Source of the DNA: Geothrix sp. 21YS21S-2
GTDB lineage: Bacteria; Acidobacteriota; Holophagae; Holophagales; Holophagaceae
Reading direction: 5' to 3'
Assembly (NCBI RefSeq): GCF_030846775.1
Contig: NZ_CP132910.1
Location: forward strand, 2,018,001 to 2,082,000
DNA: 64,000 nucleotides
This document shows positions 52,834 to 60,808 of this stretch, one piece after another. Below the pieces are notes generated by a model. That model did not search any database. It worked only from the letters and a program-made list of their open reading frames with translations, and was not told the DNA's origin. Position 1 is the first letter of the stretch, and each line of letters starts with the position of its first letter. The position numbers were made by a program, and so were the translations under genes.

Positions 52834-54377
52834 TCCCGGAGGCCCTCCTCCTGCTGGCCCTGGCGGCCCCGCCCGCCCCCTTCGTCCAGTCCAGCGCCGC
52901 CGGGGACCGCCTCCGGGAGCTGCCGGCGCCCAGGTTCCGCAAGGGCGCGCCCGCGCGGGGCCCCCTTCTGACCGTGCATCCCGGCGATGCGCGGCAGACC
53001 CTCGAAGGCATCGGTGGCGCCCTCACCGAGAGCTCCGCCTGCGTCCTGGCCCGGCTCCCGAAGGCCAGGCGGGACGAGGTCCTCGACCTCTTCTTCGGCC
53101 CGGGCGGCGCGGCCTTCACGCTGGCCCGGATCCCCGTGGGCGCCTGCGACTTCTCCGTGGAGGGGCGGTTCTCCTACGACGACGTGGCCGGAGACGTCGC
53201 CCTCGCCCACTTCTCCATCGCCCCCGACACCCGGGGTTTCAAGGGCGCCCTCGACCCCGCCTACGCCCTGCTGCCCCTGGTGAAGGACGCCCTGGCCCGG
53301 GAGCCCGCCCTGAAGCTCGTCGCCAGCCCCTGGACCGCACCTGCCTGGATGAAGGACAACCAGGACTGGTACGGCGCCGGCCGCGGCGGCACCCTCCTGC
53401 CCCGCCACCACGACACCTTCGCGCGCTACATGGTGCGCTACCTCCAGGCCTACCGGGACGCGGGCGTGTCCATCTGGGCCGTGACCCCCGAGAACGAGCC
53501 CATGGGCAACGGGGGCCAGTGGGAGAGCATGGAATTCACGCCCGCGGCCATGGCGCAATATGTGGGCGGCCACCTGGGCCCGCGGCTCCGGGAGGCCGGC
53601 CTGGGCGCCGTGAAGATCATCCAGTTCGACCACAACCGCGACGCCAACGCCCTGGCCTTTTCCGAAGCGATCATGGCCGACCCCGCCGCTGCGCCCTTCG
53701 TGTGGGGCACCGGGGTCCACTGGTACGAGCGCACCGGCCCCGGCGGCAGCGCGGTCCTGGAGACCCTGCGTTCGCGCTGGCCCGCCCTGCCCCTCCTGCA
53801 CACCGAAGGCTGTGTGGACGCCATCAGCCTGAAGGAGAACGCCCCCGGCGGAACCTTCCTGGGCTGGCGCAACGACGCCTGGTGGTGGCGCCCCGGCGCC
53901 GCCGACTGGGGCTGGCGCTGGGCCCCCGAAGCCGAGCGCGGCGACCACCCGCTCTACGCCCCCGTCCACCGCTACGCCCGGGAGCTGCTGGAGGGCCTCA
54001 ACCACGGCCTGGCAGGGTGGATCGACTGGAACATCGTCCTGGACCGCCAGGGCGGCCCCAACCACGTGGGCAACTTCTGCGCCGCCCCCGTGATGGTGGA
54101 CACCGCCACCGGCGACGCCTACCTCACCCCCCTGCACGCCGTGCTGGCCCACTTCAGCCGCTACCTGCGCCCCGGGGACCGCATCGTGCGGGTGACGGCC
54201 CGGAACCCCGGCGCCCTCCTGGCCACCGCCGCCCGGAGCCGCGACGGCCGGCACCTGGCCGTCATCGCCTTCAATCCGTCCGATCGTCCGATCACCTACA
54301 CCCTCCAGGTGGGCGGATCCCGCGCGGCGGTCGCCATCCCGGCCAACAGCCTCCAGTCCATTCGGATCCCAATCTAA
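52830..54377 (+). CDS. GH30 glucanase (beta-1,6-glucanase/glucosylceramidase-type)
   Basis: A 515-residue secreted GH30 enzyme. After a short signal peptide the N-terminal GIGGALTESSA motif, the acid/base Glu223 in TPENEPMG and the nucleophile Glu326 in HTEGC are in place, with a C-terminal beta-sandwich (about 430-515). GH30_3 members cut beta-1,6-glucan and help debranch laminarin or fungal walls; subfamily is not resolved here. The start ATG overlaps the previous stop (ATGA, 52830-52833). It is the last hydrolase of the plus-strand unit; no terminator is obvious. Confidence 0.9.
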   Translation: MIPEALLLLALAAPPAPFVQSSAAGDRLRELPAPRFRKGAPARGPLLTVHPGDARQTLEGIGGALTESSACVLARLPKARRDEVLDLFFGPGGAAFTLARIPVGACDFSVEGRFSYDDVAGDVALAHFSIAPDTRGFKGALDPAYALLPLVKDALAREPALKLVASPWTAPAWMKDNQDWYGAGRGGTLLPRHHDTFARYMVRYLQAYRDAGVSIWAVTPENEPMGNGGQWESMEFTPAAMAQYVGGHLGPRLREAGLGAVKIIQFDHNRDANALAFSEAIMADPAAAPFVWGTGVHWYERTGPGGSAVLETLRSRWPALPLLHTEGCVDAISLKENAPGGTFLGWRNDAWWWRPGAADWGWRWAPEAERGDHPLYAPVHRYARELLEGLNHGLAGWIDWNIVLDRQGGPNHVGNFCAAPVMVDTATGDAYLTPLHAVLAHFSRYLRPGDRIVRVTARNPGALLATAARSRDGRHLAVIAFNPSDRPITYTLQVGGSRAAVAIPANSLQSIRIPI

Positions 54378-54541
54378 TTGAAGGTAGGAAGGAAGGCGCC
54401 GGGAACGGCAGAAGAAGGCGTGTTCAATCCTGGATCCCATTTCAGGCAACTGGGCCCTCCTGTCGTTCGACATGCCATGAGCCGTTCTGTGGCACCTCGG
54501 TGCGCGAGGTCGCTACACTTCGCCCAGGAGGTCTTCGGCCG

Positions 54542-55390
54542 GTGCGCATCGCCAACCCCATCTATGATGTGGTATTCAATTACCTGCTCGATGACGAGAA
54601 GGTCGCCCGGCTCGTGCTTTCTGCCCTCTTGGGCAAAGAGGTGCTTGAGTTGCAGTTCCGCCCAACCGAAGTGCACCATGAGGCGGCCAAGCCGGATGGC
54701 ACCCAGCTCCTGGTCCTGCGCCTGGATTTCGCGGCCGCCGTGCGCCTGGAGGACGGCGGCCGCAAGCTGGTCCTGATCGAGATCCAGAAGGCCCGCAGCG
54801 CCTGGGACGTGCAGCGCTTCCGGCGCTACCTTGGCTCCAACTATGCCAGTCCGGAGAACGTCTACATCGACCCGGGCGGGAAGAAGCAGGCGCTGCCGAT
54901 CGTTACAATCTACTTCCTGGGTGAGGGCCTGGAATGCGTGGACGTGCCGGTGCTCAAGATCAACAGGCACTATCTGGACGTGGCCACGGGCGACGAAGTG
55001 CGCATCACGGACCCGTTCGTGGAGGCACTCACCCACGATGCGATCGTCGTTCAGATCAATCGCCTCAAGAACCGCCGGCGCACGGAACTGGAGCGGCTGC
55101 TGGAGGTGTTCGACCAGGGCCTGGCCTCCCGTTCGGATCCCCACGTGCTGGACATCCTGGAAGAGAATTTCCCGGAGCACCACCGGGAAGTGTTGCGCCG
55201 GCTCATGCGGGCCGGCGCCGAACAGGACGTCCGTGACAGGATGGACGTGGAGGATGACATGCTCACAGCCTTTCAGGAGCAGGCGAGGGAGTCTTCAGAC
55301 CTGCGTCAGGCCCTGTTGGAGAAGGATCAGGCCCTCGTCATGAAGGACCGCCTGATCGCCGATCTGGCCAGGCGTCTATCAAGCACTTGA
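54542..55390 (+). CDS. Rpn/PD-(D/E)XK nuclease family transposase-like protein
   Basis: A 282-residue protein of the PDDEXK_2/Rpn type. The nuclease core shows Asp62 (LRLDFAAAV), then Glu80-Ile-Gln82 in VLIEIQKA, the D...ExQ signature, followed by WDVQRFRRYLGSNY. The C-terminus is a charged helical region (LRQALLEKDQALVMKDR). Rpn proteins are recombination-promoting nucleases; many copies are scattered and mobile. GTG 54542 is the likely start, with AGGAGG about 10 bases upstream; the frame is open much further upstream inside GH30. No terminal repeats were seen. Confidence 0.8.
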   Translation: MRIANPIYDVVFNYLLDDEKVARLVLSALLGKEVLELQFRPTEVHHEAAKPDGTQLLVLRLDFAAAVRLEDGGRKLVLIEIQKARSAWDVQRFRRYLGSNYASPENVYIDPGGKKQALPIVTIYFLGEGLECVDVPVLKINRHYLDVATGDEVRITDPFVEALTHDAIVVQINRLKNRRRTELERLLEVFDQGLASRSDPHVLDILEENFPEHHREVLRRLMRAGAEQDVRDRMDVEDDMLTAFQEQARESSDLRQALLEKDQALVMKDRLIADLARRLSST

Positions 55391-55508
55391 TTGACGGGTA
55401 GAGCAGGGCATCTGCCCGGTTTGGAGAGGCATGCCAGGGACTGCTCATGGACGCATGCACCAACTCCGGCCAGATGGAGATCCCGGTCAAGTTGATTGCC
55501 GGATGCAG

Positions 55509-55688
55509 CTATTTCAAGACGGCCGTGAGCTTCTTCCGGTCTTCTGCGGTGAAGTAGGAGCAGCAGCCCTTCTTGGCCGCCGGAACCAGGCCCAGTTCAA
55601 GAATGGCCTTCTTGACCTTGGCGTCGGAGACGCCCAGTTCCTTGGCCATGGCGCCGGCGGTGAAGAGGGTCGGGGTTTCGGTGGGCAT
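55509..55688 (-). CDS. Small HTH-like protein, 59 residues
   Basis: A 59-residue protein with a winged-helix-like N-terminal stretch (FTAGAMAKELGVSDAKVKKAI), a Lys-rich second half and a Cys-Cys pair (KGCCSYF). I do not recognise a named family, but the pattern (sensing helix, then AEDRKKL) resembles small MerR- or DeoR-like modules. ATG 55688 has AGGAGG at a good distance. It is solitary, between the Rpn gene and the HPF-like gene. Confidence 0.6.
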   Translation of the reverse strand: MPTETPTLFTAGAMAKELGVSDAKVKKAILELGLVPAAKKGCCSYFTAEDRKKLTAVLK

Positions 55689-55751
55689 GGCGCCTCCTGG
55701 CAATGGGGTGGATATGCCATTCTAGCGAGGCGGCGCCATTGCGCCCCGGCA

Positions 55752-56099
55752 TCATTCGTAGGCGGCCAGGGGCCAGGAAACGCCCCTCCCCTTGGCCTGG
55801 GACAGGCGCCCGAAGGCGCGGGCCGTGGCCCGGCAGGCGCGGTGGATCGCCAGGTCCACCGCGGCGTAGTAGTCCGAGGCGGCGGCGGTCACCACGACAA
55901 AGGCCCGGTGCGGAAGGGCGATCTGGATGGAACAGACCTTGTCCACCCCGCCCCGGGGTCCGTTGGCATCCGCGATGCGCACCACCGCGCCTTCAAGGCG
56001 GTCCTCCCAGTGCTCGAGGGCCGTGCCCAGGCGCGTGACCGCGTGCTGGTGCAAGGCATCGCCAGCGTTGAAACCGAGGGCCTTCATCAGGATCTTCAT
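55752..56099 (-). CDS. Ribosome hibernation factor-like (HPF/RaiA, short form)
   Basis: A 115-residue protein with the sigma-54-modulation/HPF fold pattern: an N-terminal strand, an alpha-helix (ALHQHAVTRLGTALEHWEDRL), then strands (VCSIQIALPHRAFVVVTA) and a second helix (YYAAVDLAIHRACRATARAF). It lacks the C-terminal dimerisation domain of long HPF, so it is the short type or an HPF-like relative. GGGGAGTGATC precedes ATG 56099. Divergent from the NhaR-type gene. Confidence 0.72.
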   Translation of the reverse strand: MKILMKALGFNAGDALHQHAVTRLGTALEHWEDRLEGAVVRIADANGPRGGVDKVCSIQIALPHRAFVVVTAAASDYYAAVDLAIHRACRATARAFGRLSQAKGRGVSWPLAAYE

Positions 56100-56179
56100 G
56101 GATCACTCCCCGCACGACGCGTGCACCTACAGGATGGGAGCAAATGAAGATATGTTTTATATATTGTTATTATCCATCC

Positions 56180-56196
56180 CATCCATTTAATGGATG
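56180..56196. promoter_or_regulatory. Palindrome upstream of the NhaR-type gene
   Basis: CATCCAT-TTA-ATGGATG is a perfect 7-bp inverted repeat in the AT-rich divergent region between the HPF-like and NhaR-type genes. It contains a T-N11-A spacing as in LysR-type operators. It would suit autoregulation. An alternative start codon (ATG 56194) lies inside it, one reason to prefer ATG 56209. Confidence 0.5.
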
Positions 56197-56208
56197 TATC
56201 CTTCTGGC

Positions 56209-57108
56209 ATGGAATGGCTCAACTACCATCATCTGCTCTATTTCTGGACAGCCGCCAAGGAAGGGTCCATCACTTCCGCATCCAGGACCCTGAACCTCTC
56301 CCAGCCGGCGCTCAGCACCCAGATCCGCCAGCTGGAAGCGAGCCTGGGGGAAAAGCTCTTCGAGAAATCCGGCCGGGGCCTGAGGCTCACGTCCGCCGGG
56401 CAGACGGCATTCCGGTACGCGGAGGAGATCTTTTCCCTGGGACGGGAATTCCAGCACCAGCTCAAGGGGCACCCCACGGGCCGGGCCCTCCAGCTGGTGG
56501 CCGGCATCTCGGACGTGCTCCCCAAGCTGATGGTGCACCGCCTCCTGCGCCCCGCCCTGGAGCTCGGGGAGCCCCTGCGGCTCGCCTGCCGCGAGGCGCC
56601 CCTGCCCAGGCTCCTGGACGCCCTCCAGACCCACGAGATCGACATCGTCCTCTCCGACGCGCCCTGCACGCCCCGCAGCGGAGCGAAGGCCTACAACCAC
56701 CTCCTGGGCGAATCCGGCGTGGAGCTCTTCGGCACCCCGGCCCTGGCGGAACGCCACCCGGGCCCGTTCCCGGGCGGTCTGAACGGTGCGCCCCTCCTCC
56801 TCCCCTCGCCGGGCAACGCGCTGCGCCGGTCCCTGGACGCCTGGTTCGAGCGGAACGGCGTCGTGCCGGTGATCGTGGGCGAGTTCGACGACACCGCCCT
56901 GCTGGAGACCTTCGGCGCCGAAGGCCTGGGTTTCTTCGCCGCGCCCGCGGCCATCAGCGGGGAGGTGGCGCGGACCTACGGCGTTCGGTCCCTGGGCAGT
57001 CTGGACGGGGTCAGGGAACGCACCTACGCCGTCTCGGCGGAGCGCAAGCTGGTCCATCCGGCCGTGCTCGCCATCCTCAGGGCCGCCAAGGAGGAGATCT
57101 TCCCGTGA
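56209..57108 (+). CDS. NhaR-type LysR-family transcriptional regulator
   Basis: A 299-residue LysR-type regulator. The N-terminal winged HTH (LNYHHLLYFWTAAKEGSITSAS...SQPALSTQ in two parts) and the effector domain with DVLPKLMVHRLL, KAYNHLLGESGV and LLLPSPGNALRRSL match NhaR, an activator of a sodium-proton antiporter gene in enteric bacteria. Here no nhaA is adjacent, so the target is unknown. ATG 56194 is possible, but 56209 begins at the conserved N-terminus; neither has a strong ribosome-binding site. Convergent with the cyclase-family gene, 57 bases apart. Confidence 0.83.
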   Translation: MEWLNYHHLLYFWTAAKEGSITSASRTLNLSQPALSTQIRQLEASLGEKLFEKSGRGLRLTSAGQTAFRYAEEIFSLGREFQHQLKGHPTGRALQLVAGISDVLPKLMVHRLLRPALELGEPLRLACREAPLPRLLDALQTHEIDIVLSDAPCTPRSGAKAYNHLLGESGVELFGTPALAERHPGPFPGGLNGAPLLLPSPGNALRRSLDAWFERNGVVPVIVGEFDDTALLETFGAEGLGFFAAPAAISGEVARTYGVRSLGSLDGVRERTYAVSAERKLVHPAVLAILRAAKEEIFP

Positions 57109-57165
57109 AGCGGGCGCGGCCCCGGACGTTTCCGGCGGGGCCGTGATCCCGTTGCGGGTGGAAGG

Positions 57166-58098
57166 CTACATGGCCCCGTAGGGATACATGCGCTGGGGCT
57201 GGGGGATGATGTCGTCCTCGTCGATCTCCGCGACGGCGCGGACCATCGACCCGTCGCCCATGTGCCAGCGGATGGGCAGGGCGATGAAGCGGAAGCGCTT
57301 GCCCACGACCTTCTCCAGGTCGCCGCCGAGGTTCTCCACGCCGACGATGCCGTTGCCGAGCATCAGCTTGTGGCAGGGCTCCCAGGTGCCGTAGCAGCCG
57401 ACGGCTTCCAGCTTGCCGAACTTCCTGTTGTACTTCTCGATGCCGTGGACGTGGATGTAGACGTCCTTGTCGAACTCGGCGTAGGCCTCGATGCCGTAGC
57501 GCTCGATGAACTCCTCCGTGATCGGCTTGCCGGTGTAGCCTTCCAGCTTCATGCGGGTGCCGTTGTTGCCCATGGACGTGTGCAGGGGGTGGTCCAGCGC
57601 CTGCTGGTCCATGGCCACGCACTTGACCTGGTGCTGCACGAACCACTCGCCCGCCTCGATGCCGCAGCCCAGGGCGTAGTGGTAGTACTCCTTGCTGTCG
57701 TCCCATTTCAGGTGCATCCCGGTGCGCAGACAGACGACCATGCCCTTGAGCTCGTCCGGCTTCATGCCGGCCCGGGCCACGGCCTCGTCCAGGTCCTTGG
57801 CGGTGATCAGCTGCCAGTAGTCCGTGCGCACGTCGAGGCAAACCGCATCACCCATGTAGGCGTCCACCGGCAGCTCGTGGGTGTACAGCGCGCGGCGCCC
57901 GTCGAACATGCGCTCCATGACGTGGCGGGGGGCATCGCAGTGGGTGCCCGTGTGCATGGTGATCTTCAGGGTCTGGGTGAGCACGCCGCCCTTGGCCAGG
58001 CTGTGCATCGGGGCGATCTCGGGCTTGGAGAAGTAGGGCCACAAGGGCATATCGCCGTAGAACGGGTGGCTCAGGTCGACAATGACGTTCTTCCCCAT
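57166..58098 (-). CDS. Cyclase/kynurenine-formamidase-fold metal hydrolase
   Basis: A 310-residue protein of the cyclase family (PF04199) with the metal motif HTGTHCDAPRH (His49, His53, Asp55, His59), as in kynurenine formamidase-type enzymes. A further HMGDGSM and late acidic residues are present. The substrate is unknown; kynurenine or other formamides or cyclic esters are options. GGAGGTCCCCC precedes ATG 58098. A strongly AT-rich promoter region with a palindrome (58253-58270) lies upstream. Confidence 0.85.
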   Translation of the reverse strand: MGKNVIVDLSHPFYGDMPLWPYFSKPEIAPMHSLAKGGVLTQTLKITMHTGTHCDAPRHVMERMFDGRRALYTHELPVDAYMGDAVCLDVRTDYWQLITAKDLDEAVARAGMKPDELKGMVVCLRTGMHLKWDDSKEYYHYALGCGIEAGEWFVQHQVKCVAMDQQALDHPLHTSMGNNGTRMKLEGYTGKPITEEFIERYGIEAYAEFDKDVYIHVHGIEKYNRKFGKLEAVGCYGTWEPCHKLMLGNGIVGVENLGGDLEKVVGKRFRFIALPIRWHMGDGSMVRAVAEIDEDDIIPQPQRMYPYGAM

Positions 58099-58252
58099 GG
58101 GGGACCTCCGCTTGGATGGGTTGGAATGGAAATTGGAATCCAGGCCCTGGGCCGCTTGGACCTGGCAATGGACCTGTCCGGGGTGAGGCCGGAGAGCTAG
58201 TTCGGACTGTCTTATTCATCATTCGTGCCACATTGCGATTTAATGTAATCTT

Positions 58253-58270
58253 TAATTATTTCAATAATTA
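58253..58270. promoter_or_regulatory. AT-rich palindrome upstream of the cyclase gene
   Basis: T-AATTATT-TC-AATAATT-A is an 18-base near-perfect palindrome in the AT-rich patch 58240-58275, about 155 bases upstream of the cyclase start. It has the T-N11-A spacing of LysR-type sites and could be bound by the NhaR-type regulator encoded on the other side of the cyclase gene. Confidence 0.45.
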
Positions 58271-58338
58271 CAAATTAAGCTGCCGGGCGCCACACCCGCG
58301 GCCCCGAGGCCAAACTGCACAGTTGCAAAGGTCATATG

Positions 58339-58556
58339 TCAAGGTGTTCCACACCGGGCCTCCGCCAGCACCTGGACCAGGTGGAAGACGCGCACGGATT
58401 CCCCTGCTTCCGTGCCGCGGACATCTTCGAACGTCCGGGCGCCGATCCTCACGGTCAGGCCGCAGGGGGCGAAGCTGAAGCTGCCCGCGGAGCCGCCCAC
58501 CGGCTTGGCATTCCATTCGGGCGCACGGCGGGGGCCCCATCCCGGCGATCAGGGGT
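58339..58556 (-). other. Open frame without clear start in the 58099-58649 gap
   Basis: In the 550-base gap before the YchF-like gene a minus-strand frame from about 58556 to the TGA at 58339-58341 reads like protein ([35 protein letters not shown]). It has no ATG and no ribosome-binding site; a GTG start would give about 53 residues. It may be a decayed gene fragment. The rest of the gap (58271-58338, 58557-58649) holds nothing I recognise. Confidence 0.3.
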
Positions 58557-58649
58557 TACAATCGGCTGATCGGATCAGGTTCCAGGAATCGGGATGGCAG
58601 GAAGTCCGTCATCGCCGCAGCGCTCGTTCAGTCCTTTTCGAGGCATGCC

Positions 58650-59702
58650 ATGAAGGTTGGATTGGTCGGATTCCCAGGCAGCGGCAAGACCACCGTGTTC
58701 AACGCCCTCACGGGACTCTCCGCCGAGACCGGCTTCAGCGCGGCCCGCGGCAAGACCAACCTGGGGACCGTGAAGGTCCCCGACGACCGGGTCGCGGCCC
58801 TGGCGGGCCTCTACCACCCCAAGAAGACCACCCTGGCCGAGATCACCTTCTGCGATGTGGCCGCGGCCTCCGCGGGCGGCCACGGCCAGAGCCTGGACGA
58901 GGCGACGCTGCGGGCCATGCGCGAGGTGGACGCCCTGTGCCAGGTGGTCCGCGGCTTCACGGGCGCCGCGGGCGAGGCTCCCGATCCCCTCGCGGAGGCC
59001 AAGGGCCTCGAGGACGAGATGAACCTGGCCGACCTCATCCTCATCGAGAAGCGCCTGGAGCGGCTCGCCAAGGAGAAGGCGAAGACCGGCGAGGGCGATC
59101 TCCTGGGCACCCTCAAGGCCGCCCTGGAGGCCGGCGTTCCCCTGCGCAAGGTGGAAGGCATCACCGCCGAAGCCTGGGCGACGCTGGCGGGGTACCGCTT
59201 CCTGACCCAGAAGCCCCTGCTCCTCGTCCTGAACGTCTCCGAGGAGGAGGCCGCCGCTCCCGCCCCCGGGGACCTGGAGCGCCACACCCGCGAGGCGGGC
59301 CTGGGCCTGGTGGTCCTGGCCGGCCTGATCGAGATGGACATCGCCCAGATGTCGCCCGAGGACCAGAAGGAGTTCGTGGCGTCCCTGGGCCTGGCCGAAC
59401 CGGCCATCGCGCGGTTCATCCGCGGGGCCTACGCCCTCCTGGACCTCATCAGCTTCCTCACCGCCGGCGAGGACGAGTGCCGCGCCTGGCCCATCCACCG
59501 CGGCCTCACGGCCCCCAAGGCCGCCGGCAAGATCCACTCCGACATCGAGCGCGGCTTCATCCGCGCGGAAGTGACCCGCTGGGACGACCTGGTCCGCCTG
59601 AAGAGCGAAGCCAAGTGCCGCGAGGCCGGCAAGCTCCGCAGCGAGGGCAAGGAGTACGTGGTGCACGACGGCGACGTGATCAATTTCCGCTTCAACGTCT
59701 GA
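58650..59702 (+). CDS. YchF-like P-loop NTPase (divergent DUF933/TGS protein)
   Basis: A 350-residue protein with the YchF layout: P-loop GFPGSGKTT (7-15), [10 protein letters not shown] switch region, a coiled-coil insertion ([18 protein letters not shown]), NVSEEEA nucleotide-base motif and a C-terminal TGS-like domain ([10 protein letters not shown] ... [14 protein letters not shown]). The usual YchF P-loop has NVGKS; here it is GSGKT, and the DxAG switch is altered ([10 protein letters not shown]). It may be a distinct paralog with an RNA or ribosome role. ATG 58650 follows a weak ribosome-binding site. Confidence 0.82.
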   Translation: MKVGLVGFPGSGKTTVFNALTGLSAETGFSAARGKTNLGTVKVPDDRVAALAGLYHPKKTTLAEITFCDVAAASAGGHGQSLDEATLRAMREVDALCQVVRGFTGAAGEAPDPLAEAKGLEDEMNLADLILIEKRLERLAKEKAKTGEGDLLGTLKAALEAGVPLRKVEGITAEAWATLAGYRFLTQKPLLLVLNVSEEEAAAPAPGDLERHTREAGLGLVVLAGLIEMDIAQMSPEDQKEFVASLGLAEPAIARFIRGAYALLDLISFLTAGEDECRAWPIHRGLTAPKAAGKIHSDIERGFIRAEVTRWDDLVRLKSEAKCREAGKLRSEGKEYVVHDGDVINFRFNV

Positions 59703-59725
59703 GCGATTGGCCAGGTCAAAGGCTT

Positions 59726-59744
59726 GGTCAACGATGCGTTGACC
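59726..59744. promoter_or_regulatory. Inverted repeat in the gap before the hypothetical gene
   Basis: GGTCAAC (59726-59732) and GTTGACC (59738-59744) form a perfect 7-bp inverted repeat with a 5-base spacer, 24 bases after the YchF-like stop. It could be a terminator stem without T-run, or an operator for the downstream gene. Confidence 0.4.
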
Positions 59745-59849
59745 GGGTGCCACCATGGGCCATCGGAGTTCCGGCATGCTCCTGCAACTACCCCCACCCG
59801 CGGCGGAGGTCCTCCAGGTACGGCCTGAACTGATGCGTGAGGAGTGACC

Positions 59850-60746
59850 ATGGTGCCGTCTTCGCTTCTGGTTCTGGCGCTGCTGGGCCAGACGCCTGCG
59901 CCCCCCCACCCCGGCCTGGCGACAGAGGTCTCGATGGAGGGCCGGATGATCGTCCTCCAGGGCATGCCGGCAACGGTCGCGGACGCCCGGTCTCGCCAGC
60001 GCGCGATCAGCAGACAGAACGTGAATGCAATCAAGGAGTTGGAGCGGGATCTGCTGGATCTGTACCGGGCCAACGGGCCCAGGACTCCCCTTCCTTCGAC
60101 CCTGTCGGTTCCGCTCGGGCGGGGAGAGGATGCCCGGACCCTGCTGGGCATCATCGCCGACGGCTCCTATGCGTCCCTGCGGCGGACCTGCCTGGGAATC
60201 TGGAACGGCATGCGCGAGGGGCTGGTGGCCAGTGGCCTGGCCGAACCCGAACGGACAGCGCCAGGTACCGCCGCGACCCAGCCTGACCCCGAAACCGTCC
60301 GGAAGGTGAAGGAGGTCGTGGGCCAGAACCGGCGCTACTTCACGACTGCCACGAAACTGAGCGCCGCCAGGACGGACGAGGCGTTCGATCCGGGCCCGAG
60401 CCTGAGCGAACAGGCGCTTACCCCAGATCAGGCCAGGGTTTTCGCCGCCCAGGTCAGGGCAACCCGAGCCAGCCAGGAGACCCTTCGCGCCGCGAACGCG
60501 GCCGCGCCAGACCTTCAGGTTGCCTGGCAACCCCTCGTGGACCACCAGAACGCCCGCGCCATGCAACTGGTGGAACTCGAGCGCAGGGCCCCGAACCTGG
60601 AACACCCGGACCTGCTGATGTTGCGCCGGAGGGCCAAGATGGCCCTGTTGGAGCGCTTTCGCGCCGACCTGTGGATGAGCGAGGTCGTCTGGGCGCATCT
60701 GGCCTCTGCGCCCGCGCCGGCGCCCCTGCAACCGATCCTGCGGTGA
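59850..60746 (+). CDS. Secreted hypothetical protein, 298 residues
   Basis: Not recognised. The N-terminus is a signal peptide (SSLLVLALLGQTPAP); the rest is mainly helical and charged, with a stretch of about 60 residues (EVVGQNRRYFTTATKLSAAR) and a C-terminal helix-rich part ending LQPILR. GGAG lies 5 bases before ATG 59850; a GTG at 59844 is the alternative. It is convergent with the kinase gene, and I see no catalytic motif. Confidence 0.68.
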   Translation: MVPSSLLVLALLGQTPAPPHPGLATEVSMEGRMIVLQGMPATVADARSRQRAISRQNVNAIKELERDLLDLYRANGPRTPLPSTLSVPLGRGEDARTLLGIIADGSYASLRRTCLGIWNGMREGLVASGLAEPERTAPGTAATQPDPETVRKVKEVVGQNRRYFTTATKLSAARTDEAFDPGPSLSEQALTPDQARVFAAQVRATRASQETLRAANAAAPDLQVAWQPLVDHQNARAMQLVELERRAPNLEHPDLLMLRRRAKMALLERFRADLWMSEVVWAHLASAPAPAPLQPILR

Positions 60747-60790
60747 CGCGGGCCACGCGGATCTCCCCAGGCGAACGGCTTTCCATCCAT

Positions 60791-60808
60791 ACGCCCGGGC
60801 CCGGGCGT
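60791..60808. terminator. GC palindrome between convergent genes
   Basis: ACGCCCGGGCCCGGGCGT is a perfect 18-base palindrome (hairpin stem ACGCCC/GGGCGT). It lies 44 bases past the hypothetical gene stop and touches the stop codon of the convergent kinase. No T-run follows, so a terminator role is uncertain. Confidence 0.4.
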
